Origin: JANXQG01 sp964615095
GTDB taxonomy: Bacteria; Planctomycetota; Planctomycetia; Pirellulales; Thermoguttaceae
NCBI GenBank assembly: GCA_964615095.1
Contig: CAZTPX010000018.1
Location: 1 to 64,000 of the forward strand
Direction: 5' to 3'
DNA: 64,000 nt
Shown here piece after piece: positions 17,734 to 27,367 of this stretch. Below the pieces are notes generated by a model that saw nothing but the letters and a program-made list of their open reading frames with translations, did no database searches and was not told the origin of the DNA. The position numbers and the translations under genes are program-made. How positions within the stretch are numbered: position 1 is the stretch's first letter; every line of letters starts with the position of its first letter.

Positions 17734-20700
17734 TCATTTCTGTGTGGGCAAGTCCAGTTCTGTCCGCCCAAGCACGATCTGGTCGAAGGCCGCGCCCCCG
17801 CCCCAGGCGCCCAGGCCCAGGGCGCGGACCCGCCAGGGCTTCTTGGCCGCGGCCCAAAGATCGACGCGGACGGTCTTCCAAGCGGAAGGCGGCACATCGA
17901 CCTTCTTGACGACGGTCATGCCTTCCCACGTTGTTGGCTCTCCCGCCGCCGTCACGTATCCACCGTAGCCGCCGTCGCTCAGCCTGAGCGACATGCCCTT
18001 GGTTCGGGGCGAAAGGGCTTTCCAGGCAAATTGCAGCCAGCGGTATTGGCCGGGCTGTGGATTCTCGGCGATCTCGAAGTCCCAGTTGCGGATGGTTTCT
18101 CCGAATTGCTGTTGCCACGGTTGCCCGGCAGTGACCTGGCCACCGGCTGGCGGCGTGAGCGTCAAACATCGGCCGCCGCTATACGCGCCCTCTAGCGAGA
18201 TCGCAAATCCTTGGGAGGCGTAAATGTCGTGGCGAATGTCCTCCTCTTCGTCGAAGAGTGTTGCCAACGGGCGCTTGGCGACGACATCCGGGTGCGAGCA
18301 GCCCAACACCTTGCCGTGGAACACGATCTCCGCCAGGCGCGTGTTGCCGCACACGCCCCAGGGGAGCACAAGCCGGAACCGCGCCGCACGAACCGGTTTG
18401 GCAAACACGTGCGTGTGAACGGCCGCATCGGACCGCAAGGGCTGGATGGGAATCCACAGTTCCTTGGCAACGTCCCAATAATCGATCGAGGCGTCGCGAA
18501 GCCAACTCTCCGGGTGAGCTGCGTCCTCGACCAGCGTCACGCCGTTCACGTCCATCTGCGTGCGATAGGCGTCGATGAGGATATAGTTCAGCGGCGAAGT
18601 CTCGGCGAATGTGCCCACCATCTCCCAGGGAATCCAAGGTTCGGCCGGGGCGTCGCTCTTGCCATCGTAGAGCATGGCCGCCTTCTGACTGGGGTTGTCC
18701 GTTAGTTGCCTCTCACCTTGCGACGTGACCAGGCGGATCAGCGGCGCGGTCTTGGTAAGCACGTTCGGCGACAGATCGGCGGGCTTCTCCGTGGCGTTGT
18801 CCCAGCCGGCGACCGCCGTTGTGGGCGCGCCGTCATCGGCCAGGATCTTGCCGCGCATGTCCACCGTCTCCGGAGCCAACCGGGTTTGCCATTGCGTGAC
18901 GTAGCTCTTGTCCAGGCGGCATACGGTCCCTTCCCACGTGGCCAGCAGCAGGCTGCCATCGGCCAGCCAGGCGGGTACCGCCAGGGCCTTTGTGTCCGTC
19001 TCCAAAAGCACGCGGCCCTGCAGATCGGTCACATATGCGGTGCCCAGGTTGCTGGCGACGGCCAGCCGGCCATCGCCCGAAAACCGCGGGAAGTGCAGCA
19101 GATCGTCGCCGTGGAAGATCCACTGCAAACCGTCGGCGATGGAGTACAACTTCAACAAGTTCTCGGTCACCACGGCGACCAGACTACCATCGGCGGAAAG
19201 GCCGATGCCCTCCGCGGCGGTGGGAATCACGCGGGCGATCTTGCCATCGCGGAGCAGGAACATCTTGCCGCCGTCGGCAATGTTGTAGAGCACGCAGGTC
19301 TTAGTGTCGGCGCTGGTACGGGCAATGCGGACCTCACCGCTGCGGCCCACCGCTTGTTGCCACTTCGGCCTTCCATTGCCCGCCCCGTAGGCGGTGGCCA
19401 ACGTGCCCTCGATCACCAGCAGCGTGCTTGCATCAAGGGCCAGCACCTTGCCGGGGTGCCGATGTTGGAACCAATCTTGTTTCCACAGCAGCTTGCCGTC
19501 GGCCGACCAGACCACGACGCCTAGATCGCCAGCACTAGCCACCCACTTGCCGCCGTCGCCCACAGCGAAGCTGTTGATGTGGTCGCGGACCAAGGCCGGA
19601 ATAAAGCGGTGCGGCAGGCGTTGCGGAAGGCCATACAGAGCGAACCGTCGCTGCAACTGGCCCTCGGCCCCAACCACGTAGAGATGATAACCCTGGGCGC
19701 TCTTCAGATCGAAGCCCTGTACGGCCACTCCGCTCTCCAGCGCCGTCGGCTCGAAGGCGAAGTAGTGCCCGGCCCGCTGCCGCCAGCGGACCTTGCCGCT
19801 ATCCACGTTCACGGCGTAGAGGTTGTGGTCCCAGTTCATCGTGTTTAGCACTGCCAACTTGCCGCCCTCGGTGACGACCATGTCGCGGACGTGGGGGCCA
19901 AAGGACCCGTCAACCGGCGAGAAGTTGGAGAGGCGAGCATTGGAAGCGGCCGAGATGAAGGGCGGCGGCCCATTGCCCACGCCAAGCATCTCACGAATTG
20001 TGCGCACCCGAAGCACGGAAGCGTCTGCGAGGTTCAAAAGGTCTAGCGGCGCGGGCCTCGCGTCGTCAATAGGAATCTTGAGCGTCGCGACTTTTCCGCT
20101 AAGCAGTTCGACCGCTTCCAGGGTCACCGCGCCAGCGGGTGCGTTGATCGGGAAAATGAACTCGCCAACACCGCCGTTGAACGCCGCTACGTCATACCGT
20201 TGATCCAACAGCCTGCCGTCAGATGCTAGAAGCCGGACGCGAACCGGCACGGCCGCAGCGATGTCCTTGCCGGCATCATCTGTAACCCGGACTTTCCACC
20301 ACATCGTCTCACCACGTTCGATGGTCTTGAGCGACTCGACGTGTACCTGGGCCACGGCCGCCGGCAAAATGGCGAAAACACGGGCGGGCATATTGCGGCA
20401 ATCGGCTTGGAGCATGCCGCCAACCGGCTGGACCTGCTTCCCGGCAAAGACATCATAAACGGCCCGGCCCTGGGCGTCGTGCAGTTTCAGCGGCACGACT
20501 TGCGGCAGGAGGCTGGCACAAGCTAGACTCACGCGCCAAAGGTGCCCCGGCTCCAGTTCGCCCGCGGTGGAGTTGTTGACCACGAATAGATAGCGGCCGT
20601 CCTCGGCACGGCGCTCGCTGATGAAGACTTCGGGGTTCTCTACCTCCGCAGCCGGGCGGACGCGGGCCAGCGCCTTCAGCAGTTGTGGGGCGGCGGCCTT

Positions 20701-23700
20701 GGCATAGCCGGCCGTTCGCCAGAAGACATGGTCGTCGGCGGCAAGGCTGGGGTCTTTTTCCCAATGACTGAACGACAAGCCCAGGGGGCTAAAATCCTTG
20801 ACCAACTCGGGACGGCACGTGCCGTCGGCCAAGATCGCCACGCCGGATTGTTTAGCGTCCTTCAGCGCCGCGGCCAGCACTGGCTCCATCTCCACGGTCT
20901 GGCCGACCACCAGCACCGCCTCGTATTGTTTGAGCGTGTTGGGCTTGAGGTCTTCAACAAAGACGATGCTTGCCGGGCGGTGCGCGTGCAGGCAGGCCAC
21001 GTACGCCTCCATGACCCGTGCGAAATGCCGTCCCGTGGCGCCCACCCAATCGTCGATCTTATACATCCGCCCGCTGGCCACGATGGCCACCTTGTCGTGG
21101 TTGTGCATGGCCACGAACCACGGCCCATACTGCTGCAGCACGGCGTTGAGATTGCGATAGAAGCTGGCCGTGCCGTTCCACGACATGCGCGGGTCGTCGG
21201 TGTTGCCTTTGAGGGCAAAATACCACGGCGGCACAGGATCGGAGCAACCAACGCCGTCGGCCCCGCGCATCAGCATTTGCCAGAGCGTGGTAAGGACTTG
21301 GTCGCCTGTGCCCGAGTCGTTCCAGACCTCCGGATGGCCCCAGGCCTTCTTGCCGGGCCGCTTGTAGAAATCGACAGCGAAGGGCGCATGGTACGGCACC
21401 TCGACCTGCTCCCACTGGGCCTGCAGATCGCTCTCATCGATGTTGGCGAGCGTAACAGGCGGATATGATTCGACGTTGCGGAAGGGACTGGCGACGGCAG
21501 TCACTCGGCCCGGCGCCAAATCGCGTAGCCGCTTATTGAACATCGCCTGGGCATCCACGGCATAGGCGAGACGGTAGCCGGCCACCTTGTCGAGGATATC
21601 ACTCCATGCCCCGGTGGCGGCCGCCTTCTTCAGCGCCGCCTCATAGGCGGCTTTCTCTTGCACAGACTTGGCTGCCGCTGCGCCGCGATTGCCGAAGACC
21701 CACCAGTTCGACGCCCAGATCCAGCCGCGGAAGGCCGGATAGCCGTTCAGGGCCTCGGTGGTCGCGGTGATGTCCTTCAGATCCTGTTCGGGCGTGCGCG
21801 AGTCGAAACCGGGACCACCCAGCGGCAGCCCGGCGTCCATGCCCATCAAAATGGCCATCTCGCGGATTCCAGACGCGCTGTATCCGCTCATGGCTTGCAG
21901 CAGCGACGGTGCGGTCACGAGCTTCTGCGGCGAGACGGCCTGCGGATCGCCCTCTAGGGCTTTCGCGAAATCGTTGACCTCTTCGCGAGGTCGGTTCAGA
22001 GAGAAGTCGACCATCTCCAACGGGTGGCCAAGGCGATCTACCATCACGTTGAAACCGAGCCGTTCGGTCCGCCGGAACGAGGCGGTGGCGACGTCCGGCG
22101 CATCCCAGGCACCGGCCTGCGGATAGGTTTGCCGGTAGTCGCCATAGACCATTGTTAGCAGTGTTTCCGGTTTCATACCCGGGCCGATCACAAGGGGCTG
22201 ACTGACGCAGGTTACGCCCTTGGCGGCAACGTCAAACACGTACTTGCCCGGCCGCAGCCGCTCGGTCAGCGAGTTTGGAAGCGTGAGGCGGATTTCCTTG
22301 GGGTTCGCTATGAAATAAGTTGCAGCAATTGTGGTCTTGGTGGTCGCGAGCGTGCGGGCGCCGTCTCGCAACGTGAGGGTCAATTTCGTGTCTTTGGGGG
22401 CGCTGCCGCGGACGTATACGCTCAGCGGAATTTCTTCGCCCCGGCCGTAGTCTACACGGCCTAGCCGCGTAGCGGCGGCGACGCTGCCCTGGGCGCCTGC
22501 TGCGCGGATCTCCACGAGCGTCTGCACCTTGTACTCGCTCGTCGCGGCCGTACGCTGCCAGGGTGTGGACTCGGGTGTTACCTTGATCTGATAGAAGCCG
22601 GCCATATCGTCGGGAACGAGCAACTTGCCGTCGGCCAATTTCAACTCGCGATAGTCCAGCACGCCGAAAGGCCGTGCCCACACCCGCCACTGGGGCTTGA
22701 TCACTCGCCCGCCGCCATCGAACTCGATGCGGAAATCGACCGCCTGCCCGGCAGTCCACGGGCTGCCCTGAGCCGTTACCGTGAGCCGCTCGTGGTCGAT
22801 ACTCGCCGAGCGTTTGAACTTGCCGCTGGCCAGATCATAGACCTGGAACAACTCGCTGGTATGCCGGCCTCGCAGGAAGGCTTCGCCGCCCCAGATGCGC
22901 ATACCGCGGATTCCCTCCACCGGTTTCCGCTCGGGCGGGATGTTCAGCTTGATTTCGCCAGCCGGTTTGCCGTCCAGCCCCGTCTTGTGGATCACGTTAT
23001 CCTGCCCGCTGATCGAATAGAACACGCCCTCGGGGTCCACGTCGAATCCGCCGTTGTCGCCGTCATAGGTGTTCGCGCCGACGCCCAGCAACCGTTCCCA
23101 TTTCACCTTGCCATCGAACCCTAGGCACTGCACCTCCGACTTGCCCCAATACGCCAAGTAGAACGCCTGCACCTTCTCGCACACGCGAAAGGCCTGCGCC
23201 GCGACCTTGTCGACATGCGGCAGCGCGTAGGCCTTAACGACCTTGCCGTCGGCATTGAGCTGCAGGATGCGGTCGCGATGCTGGTCCAGGCCATAGAAGT
23301 CTCCACTGGCCCCTGCCTCGACGCTGCCAGCCGCATCCCAGCCGGCCTGGTCGCTGACGAGAAAATCGGTCACGGCCAGCGTCTTTTGAAACTGTTTGTC
23401 GTAGATCGCCACCTGGTGGGAGAAATGGCCGTGGGCGGCGGCGATCAGGCTGGCGGCGTCGGCGGTCGCGTTGTGGATGGCAGGGACCGAGGCCCCGCCC
23501 AGTTTGTCCTGACCGTCGCGGCTGACACGAAGGATGTAACCGCTGTCGTGCCCAGCCGACGTGAGGTAAACCATGCCGTCGCGCCCAATCGTCAGGCTCG
23601 CCCGCGCGCAGTCGAACAGCGGATCCTCGCGAGAGATGATCTGTTGCAACTTCAGCGGCACGACGGTCGCCGGCTTGTCGGCGGCAGCAAGCGACGCGGA

Positions 23701-23733
23701 AAGGATCAGGGAACATACAACCACAGCAAACAT
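17734..23733 (-). CDS. 1,999-aa multidomain secreted propeller / glycosidase-like protein
   Basis: Starts MFAVVVCSLILSASLAAADK, a signal peptide. Approximate order: first propeller (45-300; IGRDGMVYLTSAGHDSGYIL); Ig-like strands (310-550); a TIM-barrel-like region rich in Trp/Tyr (550-860; AFRGWIWASNWWVFGNRG); a Rossmann-like, GATase-type region (870-1000; VAIVASGRMYKIDDWVGATG, YEAVLVVGQTVEMEP, GVAILADGTCRPELV) as seen in some glycosidases; Ig-like linkers; a second PQQ-type propeller (1220-1640; WSADGKLLWKQDWF); a discoidin-like segment (1740-1860; FRLVLPWGVCGNTRLAEIVF); and a C-terminal beta domain. No catalytic pair could be assigned with confidence. It lies 29 bases after the TPR lipoprotein gene and is probably co-transcribed with it. 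Confidence 0.8.
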   Translation of the reverse strand: MFAVVVCSLILSASLAAADKPATVVPLKLQQIISREDPLFDCARASLTIGRDGMVYLTSAGHDSGYILRVSRDGQDKLGGASVPAIHNATADAASLIAAAHGHFSHQVAIYDKQFQKTLAVTDFLVSDQAGWDAAGSVEAGASGDFYGLDQHRDRILQLNADGKVVKAYALPHVDKVAAQAFRVCEKVQAFYLAYWGKSEVQCLGFDGKVKWERLLGVGANTYDGDNGGFDVDPEGVFYSISGQDNVIHKTGLDGKPAGEIKLNIPPERKPVEGIRGMRIWGGEAFLRGRHTSELFQVYDLASGKFKRSASIDHERLTVTAQGSPWTAGQAVDFRIEFDGGGRVIKPQWRVWARPFGVLDYRELKLADGKLLVPDDMAGFYQIKVTPESTPWQRTAATSEYKVQTLVEIRAAGAQGSVAAATRLGRVDYGRGEEIPLSVYVRGSAPKDTKLTLTLRDGARTLATTKTTIAATYFIANPKEIRLTLPNSLTERLRPGKYVFDVAAKGVTCVSQPLVIGPGMKPETLLTMVYGDYRQTYPQAGAWDAPDVATASFRRTERLGFNVMVDRLGHPLEMVDFSLNRPREEVNDFAKALEGDPQAVSPQKLVTAPSLLQAMSGYSASGIREMAILMGMDAGLPLGGPGFDSRTPEQDLKDITATTEALNGYPAFRGWIWASNWWVFGNRGAAAAKSVQEKAAYEAALKKAAATGAWSDILDKVAGYRLAYAVDAQAMFNKRLRDLAPGRVTAVASPFRNVESYPPVTLANIDESDLQAQWEQVEVPYHAPFAVDFYKRPGKKAWGHPEVWNDSGTGDQVLTTLWQMLMRGADGVGCSDPVPPWYFALKGNTDDPRMSWNGTASFYRNLNAVLQQYGPWFVAMHNHDKVAIVASGRMYKIDDWVGATGRHFARVMEAYVACLHAHRPASIVFVEDLKPNTLKQYEAVLVVGQTVEMEPVLAAALKDAKQSGVAILADGTCRPELVKDFSPLGLSFSHWEKDPSLAADDHVFWRTAGYAKAAAPQLLKALARVRPAAEVENPEVFISERRAEDGRYLFVVNNSTAGELEPGHLWRVSLACASLLPQVVPLKLHDAQGRAVYDVFAGKQVQPVGGMLQADCRNMPARVFAILPAAVAQVHVESLKTIERGETMWWKVRVTDDAGKDIAAAVPVRVRLLASDGRLLDQRYDVAAFNGGVGEFIFPINAPAGAVTLEAVELLSGKVATLKIPIDDARPAPLDLLNLADASVLRVRTIREMLGVGNGPPPFISAASNARLSNFSPVDGSFGPHVRDMVVTEGGKLAVLNTMNWDHNLYAVNVDSGKVRWRQRAGHYFAFEPTALESGVAVQGFDLKSAQGYHLYVVGAEGQLQRRFALYGLPQRLPHRFIPALVRDHINSFAVGDGGKWVASAGDLGVVVWSADGKLLWKQDWFQHRHPGKVLALDASTLLVIEGTLATAYGAGNGRPKWQQAVGRSGEVRIARTSADTKTCVLYNIADGGKMFLLRDGKIARVIPTAAEGIGLSADGSLVAVVTENLLKLYSIADGLQWIFHGDDLLHFPRFSGDGRLAVASNLGTAYVTDLQGRVLLETDTKALAVPAWLADGSLLLATWEGTVCRLDKSYVTQWQTRLAPETVDMRGKILADDGAPTTAVAGWDNATEKPADLSPNVLTKTAPLIRLVTSQGERQLTDNPSQKAAMLYDGKSDAPAEPWIPWEMVGTFAETSPLNYILIDAYRTQMDVNGVTLVEDAAHPESWLRDASIDYWDVAKELWIPIQPLRSDAAVHTHVFAKPVRAARFRLVLPWGVCGNTRLAEIVFHGKVLGCSHPDVVAKRPLATLFDEEEDIRHDIYASQGFAISLEGAYSGGRCLTLTPPAGGQVTAGQPWQQQFGETIRNWDFEIAENPQPGQYRWLQFAWKALSPRTKGMSLRLSDGGYGGYVTAAGEPTTWEGMTVVKKVDVPPSAWKTVRVDLWAAAKKPWRVRALGLGAWGGGAAFDQIVLGRTELDLPTQK

Positions 23734-23762
23734 TCAAATCTCCTCAAACCGCGAAACTCCAT

Positions 23763-25604
23763 TTACGCAGGCTGCTGTTGCACAATGGCGTCGAGCTTCT
23801 TCTCAAGCGCTTTCTGGGCTTTGTCCAGCGGATCTAACTCGACATCCGGTTCGCTCTGCGGCACGCGTTTAGGCTTGACATAATCCTCGTCTGCATTACC
23901 CCCCTGTTTGCGCGTCTTTTCTTCCGCCTTCTTCATGTAGTCCAGCGCAAATACATTATTGCCTAAGGCTTTGTAGATTTGAGCCAAGCGGCGATCGCAT
24001 TCCGCGTTGCGGGGATTTAACCTGCTAGCCTCCTTGAAGTCGCGGATGGCGTCCTCCAACCGCCCCTGGGTAGCGAAAAGGACGCCCCGATTGAAAAACG
24101 CCTTCGCCATTTTGGGATCTTCGCGGATTGCCGCATTGAAATCGGCGAGGGCCTTTCCCATTTCCTGTTCCGCGGCATACGCTAGGGCACGCGGTAGGTA
24201 AGCGCTCGCCGAGTGGCGACTGACCTGAATGGCACTGTTAGCGTCCTCAATGGATTTCCGTCGAAGGACGCGTGCTTGTTCCTGGCAGGCGGCTATTTCC
24301 CGTGGGTCCTTTGCTGCCTTCGCCTTTCTCATTAGCGAGCTCGCCAAGGCCAGATTGATGTTGGCACGACCGGTATAGCCCTTGGCGCACTTGTGGTCGA
24401 GCGACACGGCCTGCTTGAAGTCTTCGAGAGCCTTCGAAAAATCGCCCTTCATGGTATAAGCCATACCGCGGCAGCAGTAGGCGTCGGGCCGGGCACTATC
24501 CATGCCGAGCACCGTATTGCAATCGCTCAGCGCTCCGCTGTAGTCGTTCGCGGCCCAGCGCGTTTCGGCGCGGCGTAGTAGCGTGCTGACGAGGTTCGGA
24601 TCCAGCCCCAGGGCCTTTTCGTACTCAGCCAGGGCCTTCTTTGTGATCCCAAGATTGTGATAGATGAAACCGCACAACTCGCGAGTCTGGGCTCGCATCG
24701 CATGCGTCTGTTTCAGCGCGGTTAAATCGTCTTGAGGTTTGCTCAACAGGCCCAACGCCGTCTGCAGATCGGTGGCTGCCTTCTCGCATTCCGCCACGTC
24801 GGCAAGGGTCCGCATCGTCGCCGCCTTTCCCAACCGGGCCTTGGCGCGAATGACGTAGGCCTCAACCAGTTTCTCGTTCCGGTGAACGGCCGCGTCGCAA
24901 TCGCCGACAGCATGATCGAACTCGCCCAACTCGCACTGGGCACGGGCCCGAACAACGTAGGCCCCGGCCAGGCTGGGCTTAATCTCCAACGCCTTGTCGC
25001 AGTCGGCAACGGCCTTTTCGTAGTCGCCGGAATCGAGTTGGATCGCGGCGTGCTGCATGTGAAGTTCCGCCTGGCGGGGGTCGATCTCGATGGCCCTGTC
25101 AAAATCCTTCAATGCCTTTTGCAGGATCTTCGCAGCCTCATCGGACTTCACGCAGGCGTTGGCCTGGGAGTGATAGACTGTGCCGCGAGCGACCAGGACC
25201 ATGACCTCGACCACCCGATCCAAGCCGCTGCCGAGTGCCTTGGTGAAGTCCTCAATGGCGTTGTCCTGCTTGTCAAGCTCCTTCTCCACCAATCCTCGCG
25301 TAAAGAAAGCCGTTGCGAACTTGCCATCGATTTTCAGGGCCTCCTCGCAGTCGGACATGGCCTGATCGAACTTCTTCATTTGCAGATACGCCGCGGCACG
25401 GCGCTCCCAGGCCTGGGCCGAATCAGGTTGGGCCTCCTTGGCACTCGTGAAATCGGAGATGGCCTGATTGAAATTGCCCTCGGCGAGAGCCTTCTGGCCG
25501 CTTTCGATCCACTCGGCTGCCGACTTTCTCTCCGTGGAAGAGTCGCCGCAACCTGTCAATGCCAGCAGCAAAATGGCCAGCGGCCAATAACGCGAAAGAT
25601 CCAT
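23763..25604 (-). CDS. TPR-repeat lipoprotein
   Basis: 613 aa from the ATG at 25604, chosen because a lipoprotein signal (MDLSRYWPLAILLLALTGC, lipobox LTGC) starts there; the reading frame stays open for 26 more codons upstream. After the lipidated Cys come about a dozen tetratricopeptide repeats, recognisable by A....R...Y....F..A..D...A...P patterns (for example FDQAMSDCEEALKID, YEKAVADCDKALEI, LEDAIRDFKEASRLNP). The C-terminus is charged. TPR arrays scaffold protein complexes, here at a membrane surface. It is directly upstream of the 1,999-aa secreted protein and probably in the same operon. Confidence 0.9.
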   Translation of the reverse strand: MDLSRYWPLAILLLALTGCGDSSTERKSAAEWIESGQKALAEGNFNQAISDFTSAKEAQPDSAQAWERRAAAYLQMKKFDQAMSDCEEALKIDGKFATAFFTRGLVEKELDKQDNAIEDFTKALGSGLDRVVEVMVLVARGTVYHSQANACVKSDEAAKILQKALKDFDRAIEIDPRQAELHMQHAAIQLDSGDYEKAVADCDKALEIKPSLAGAYVVRARAQCELGEFDHAVGDCDAAVHRNEKLVEAYVIRAKARLGKAATMRTLADVAECEKAATDLQTALGLLSKPQDDLTALKQTHAMRAQTRELCGFIYHNLGITKKALAEYEKALGLDPNLVSTLLRRAETRWAANDYSGALSDCNTVLGMDSARPDAYCCRGMAYTMKGDFSKALEDFKQAVSLDHKCAKGYTGRANINLALASSLMRKAKAAKDPREIAACQEQARVLRRKSIEDANSAIQVSRHSASAYLPRALAYAAEQEMGKALADFNAAIREDPKMAKAFFNRGVLFATQGRLEDAIRDFKEASRLNPRNAECDRRLAQIYKALGNNVFALDYMKKAEEKTRKQGGNADEDYVKPKRVPQSEPDVELDPLDKAQKALEKKLDAIVQQQPA

Positions 25605-25700
25605 GGTATTTCCGGCATCTGCCGGGCCGAGAGTGTACGAACCCCGCCTGGGCCGCTGAATCACAAGATATGCGAGTACCAATCTCCTGTTATTATAACG

Positions 25701-26546
25701 TCAATTTCCATCGATAAGCCAGCCCACGACCTCGACCAGGCCGTCATTATCGTGCGTAGGCGCGATGCGGTCGGCAGCCGCCTTCACTTCGGGTACGGCG
25801 TTTCCCATGGCTACCCCCAGTCCGGCGGAACGAATCATGGGTATGTCGTTTACATCATCGCCCACGGCGCAGATTTCACCGTCCGCAATACCCCACTGGC
25901 TTGCCAAGCGGCGGACCGCAGTCCACTTCGATACGCCCGCCGGAATCAATTCACACATAAAGCCGCGATAGCGAGGGCTGCGAAGCACATGCGTAGCGAT
26001 TTGCCCTGGCAGCGACGCGTGCAACAACCGCTCAATTGCCAACATTTCGTCGCGCGTACCCATTACGAAACCGGCGAATACCCCAGGCGGAGGGGAAATG
26101 AAAAAGTCCGGCCAAGCCCGGCCAGCCCCAGGGTTCAGCGTGAAATACTCGGCCAGGAAGCGATTTTCCCGGGGCTTCTCCGGTCGAAAGAAATCAAAGC
26201 CTTCGTGGAACGTATCTGCGTTGAGCAGGGCGTCGTAACCCGCCCGATCGAGTATCGCCAGCAGATCGCCCAACAGCCGCGCGTCGAACTCCGTCTTATA
26301 AAGCGTACGGTGGTCCGCGGGGTGTTTCACCAAGGCGCCGCTGGCCGTAACCAGCGGAACACAGATTCCCAGCGGCTCGACGAGGTGCAACGTATGTCGG
26401 TAGCGACGGCCCGTGGCTAGAACGACACGGATTCCCGCAGCCGTCGTGCGCCGCAAAGCCGCACGCGTGCCCGGTGTGAGGCGATCGCGGCTGTCAACCA
26501 GCGTACCGTCGACGTCGATGGCTAAGAGGCGGTAATGGGGAAGCAT
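25701..26546 (-). CDS. Cof-type HAD-superfamily phosphatase
   Basis: 281 aa, the usual length of the Cof/YidA class. Motif I is DVDGTLVDS near the N-terminus (nucleophile Asp, residue 10). Motif II lies in VVLATGR. A Lys in GVSKWTAVRRLA precedes motif IV GDDVNDIPMI near residue 230, followed by GVAMGNAVPEVKAAAD. The C2 cap lies between motifs II and III. Such enzymes hydrolyse sugar phosphates or other small phosphoesters in the cytoplasm; the substrate cannot be told from the sequence. It is transcribed in the same direction as the toxin-antitoxin remnant upstream. Confidence 0.93.
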   Translation of the reverse strand: MLPHYRLLAIDVDGTLVDSRDRLTPGTRAALRRTTAAGIRVVLATGRRYRHTLHLVEPLGICVPLVTASGALVKHPADHRTLYKTEFDARLLGDLLAILDRAGYDALLNADTFHEGFDFFRPEKPRENRFLAEYFTLNPGAGRAWPDFFISPPPGVFAGFVMGTRDEMLAIERLLHASLPGQIATHVLRSPRYRGFMCELIPAGVSKWTAVRRLASQWGIADGEICAVGDDVNDIPMIRSAGLGVAMGNAVPEVKAAADRIAPTHDNDGLVEVVGWLIDGN

Positions 26547-26636
26547 AGGTTATGTCAGAATAATGAAAGTTTAGGTCGCATAACTCGTCCTGCAGATCTT
26601 ATCGCACCTTGCAAATTGCCGGCAGGCCGGTCACCG

Positions 26637-26963
26637 TTACACGTATTCCACGTGATTCCACATTTCTTCGGCTTCCAACACTTGGTAGATCAACATCAAA
26701 CCCGAGATGATCTCTCTGACCGGCTTGTCTTGCGTGGCGTAGACGATTCCGGCATTTTCCGCCGCTGCCGCCAATCGAAGGAAATCATCGTTCTGGGTAA
26801 AGATCACGCGACCTTCTTCGCGAGCCCTGAGCAAGTGTTCTTCATCGGAAGCATTCAGCATACCGACCTAAGGGGTTCGCTGAACGTCCACTCCTCGTCT
26901 GCGAAGCGCACGCGCAACGGCCTTGCTGACGTGCTCGTCGGTATGATAGCGAATCTTGCTCAT
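26637..26963 (-). pseudogene. DUF5615 PIN-like toxin gene interrupted by an in-frame amber codon
   Basis: Reading from the ATG at 26963, which overlaps the upstream stop as ATGA, the frame gives MSKIRYHTDEHVSKAVARAL..GVDV, then RTP, TAG (26868-26870), and VGMLNASDEEHLL onward in the same frame to 26637. The family has DE..S near the N-terminus and the later EGRVIFTQNDDF motif, both present. The stop is a single-base change from GAG or another sense codon. The downstream piece can only be made from the internal ATG at 26861 (74 aa), lacking the first acidic residues. Total length without the stop, about 108 codons, fits the family. The toxin is probably inactive unless the codon is read through. 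Confidence 0.8.
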
Positions 26964-27262
26964 TCCCTCTGTTCTTGCAGTTTCGCTTTCAACTTCGAGC
27001 GAGTGGCATTTCGCATCGCGCCAACAAACGCCAGTCCTTCCTCGATGCTCTTGTCAATCTCCTCGCGGTGGGCAAAGTAGTAGGCAAGCGCCGCATAGAC
27101 TTCCGCGAGCGTAAGATCGTACTCGTCGGCAATCTCATCAACGCTCTTGCCCATCCATTCGTGCCAGATGGCGATATTCTGCACGGCTATCCGGTGTCCC
27201 GCTACGCGTGGTTTTCCACCTACGATGCCCGGCGTGATTTCGATATACGGATTGGATCCCAT
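26960..27262 (-). CDS. DUF433 antitoxin
   Basis: 100 aa from the ATG at 27262; a frame extension to 27361 lacks support, while AGGAG lies 8-12 bases before 27262. The DUF433 core is clear: ITPGIVGGKPRVAGHRIAVQ, then IAIWHEWMG, then EIADEYDLTLAEVYAALAYYFAHREEID. In toxin-antitoxin pairs this domain is a winged-helix-like antitoxin and repressor encoded just before a DUF5615 PIN-like toxin. Here the stop overlaps the toxin ATG (ATGA), so the two were translationally coupled. The C-terminal charged tail (RSKLKAKLQEQRE) probably contacts the toxin. The antitoxin remains intact while the toxin carries a stop codon. Confidence 0.88.
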   Translation of the reverse strand: MGSNPYIEITPGIVGGKPRVAGHRIAVQNIAIWHEWMGKSVDEIADEYDLTLAEVYAALAYYFAHREEIDKSIEEGLAFVGAMRNATRSKLKAKLQEQRE

Positions 27263-27367
27263 GAAGACTACTCCTGTCCACTCCAACTTCATTCTACTTG
27301 CTTGGGAGAAAGGATTCAATTCGCCGTTCTCCGATTTCTTCTCGCCAGCGGCCTGGCCCATGGCATT

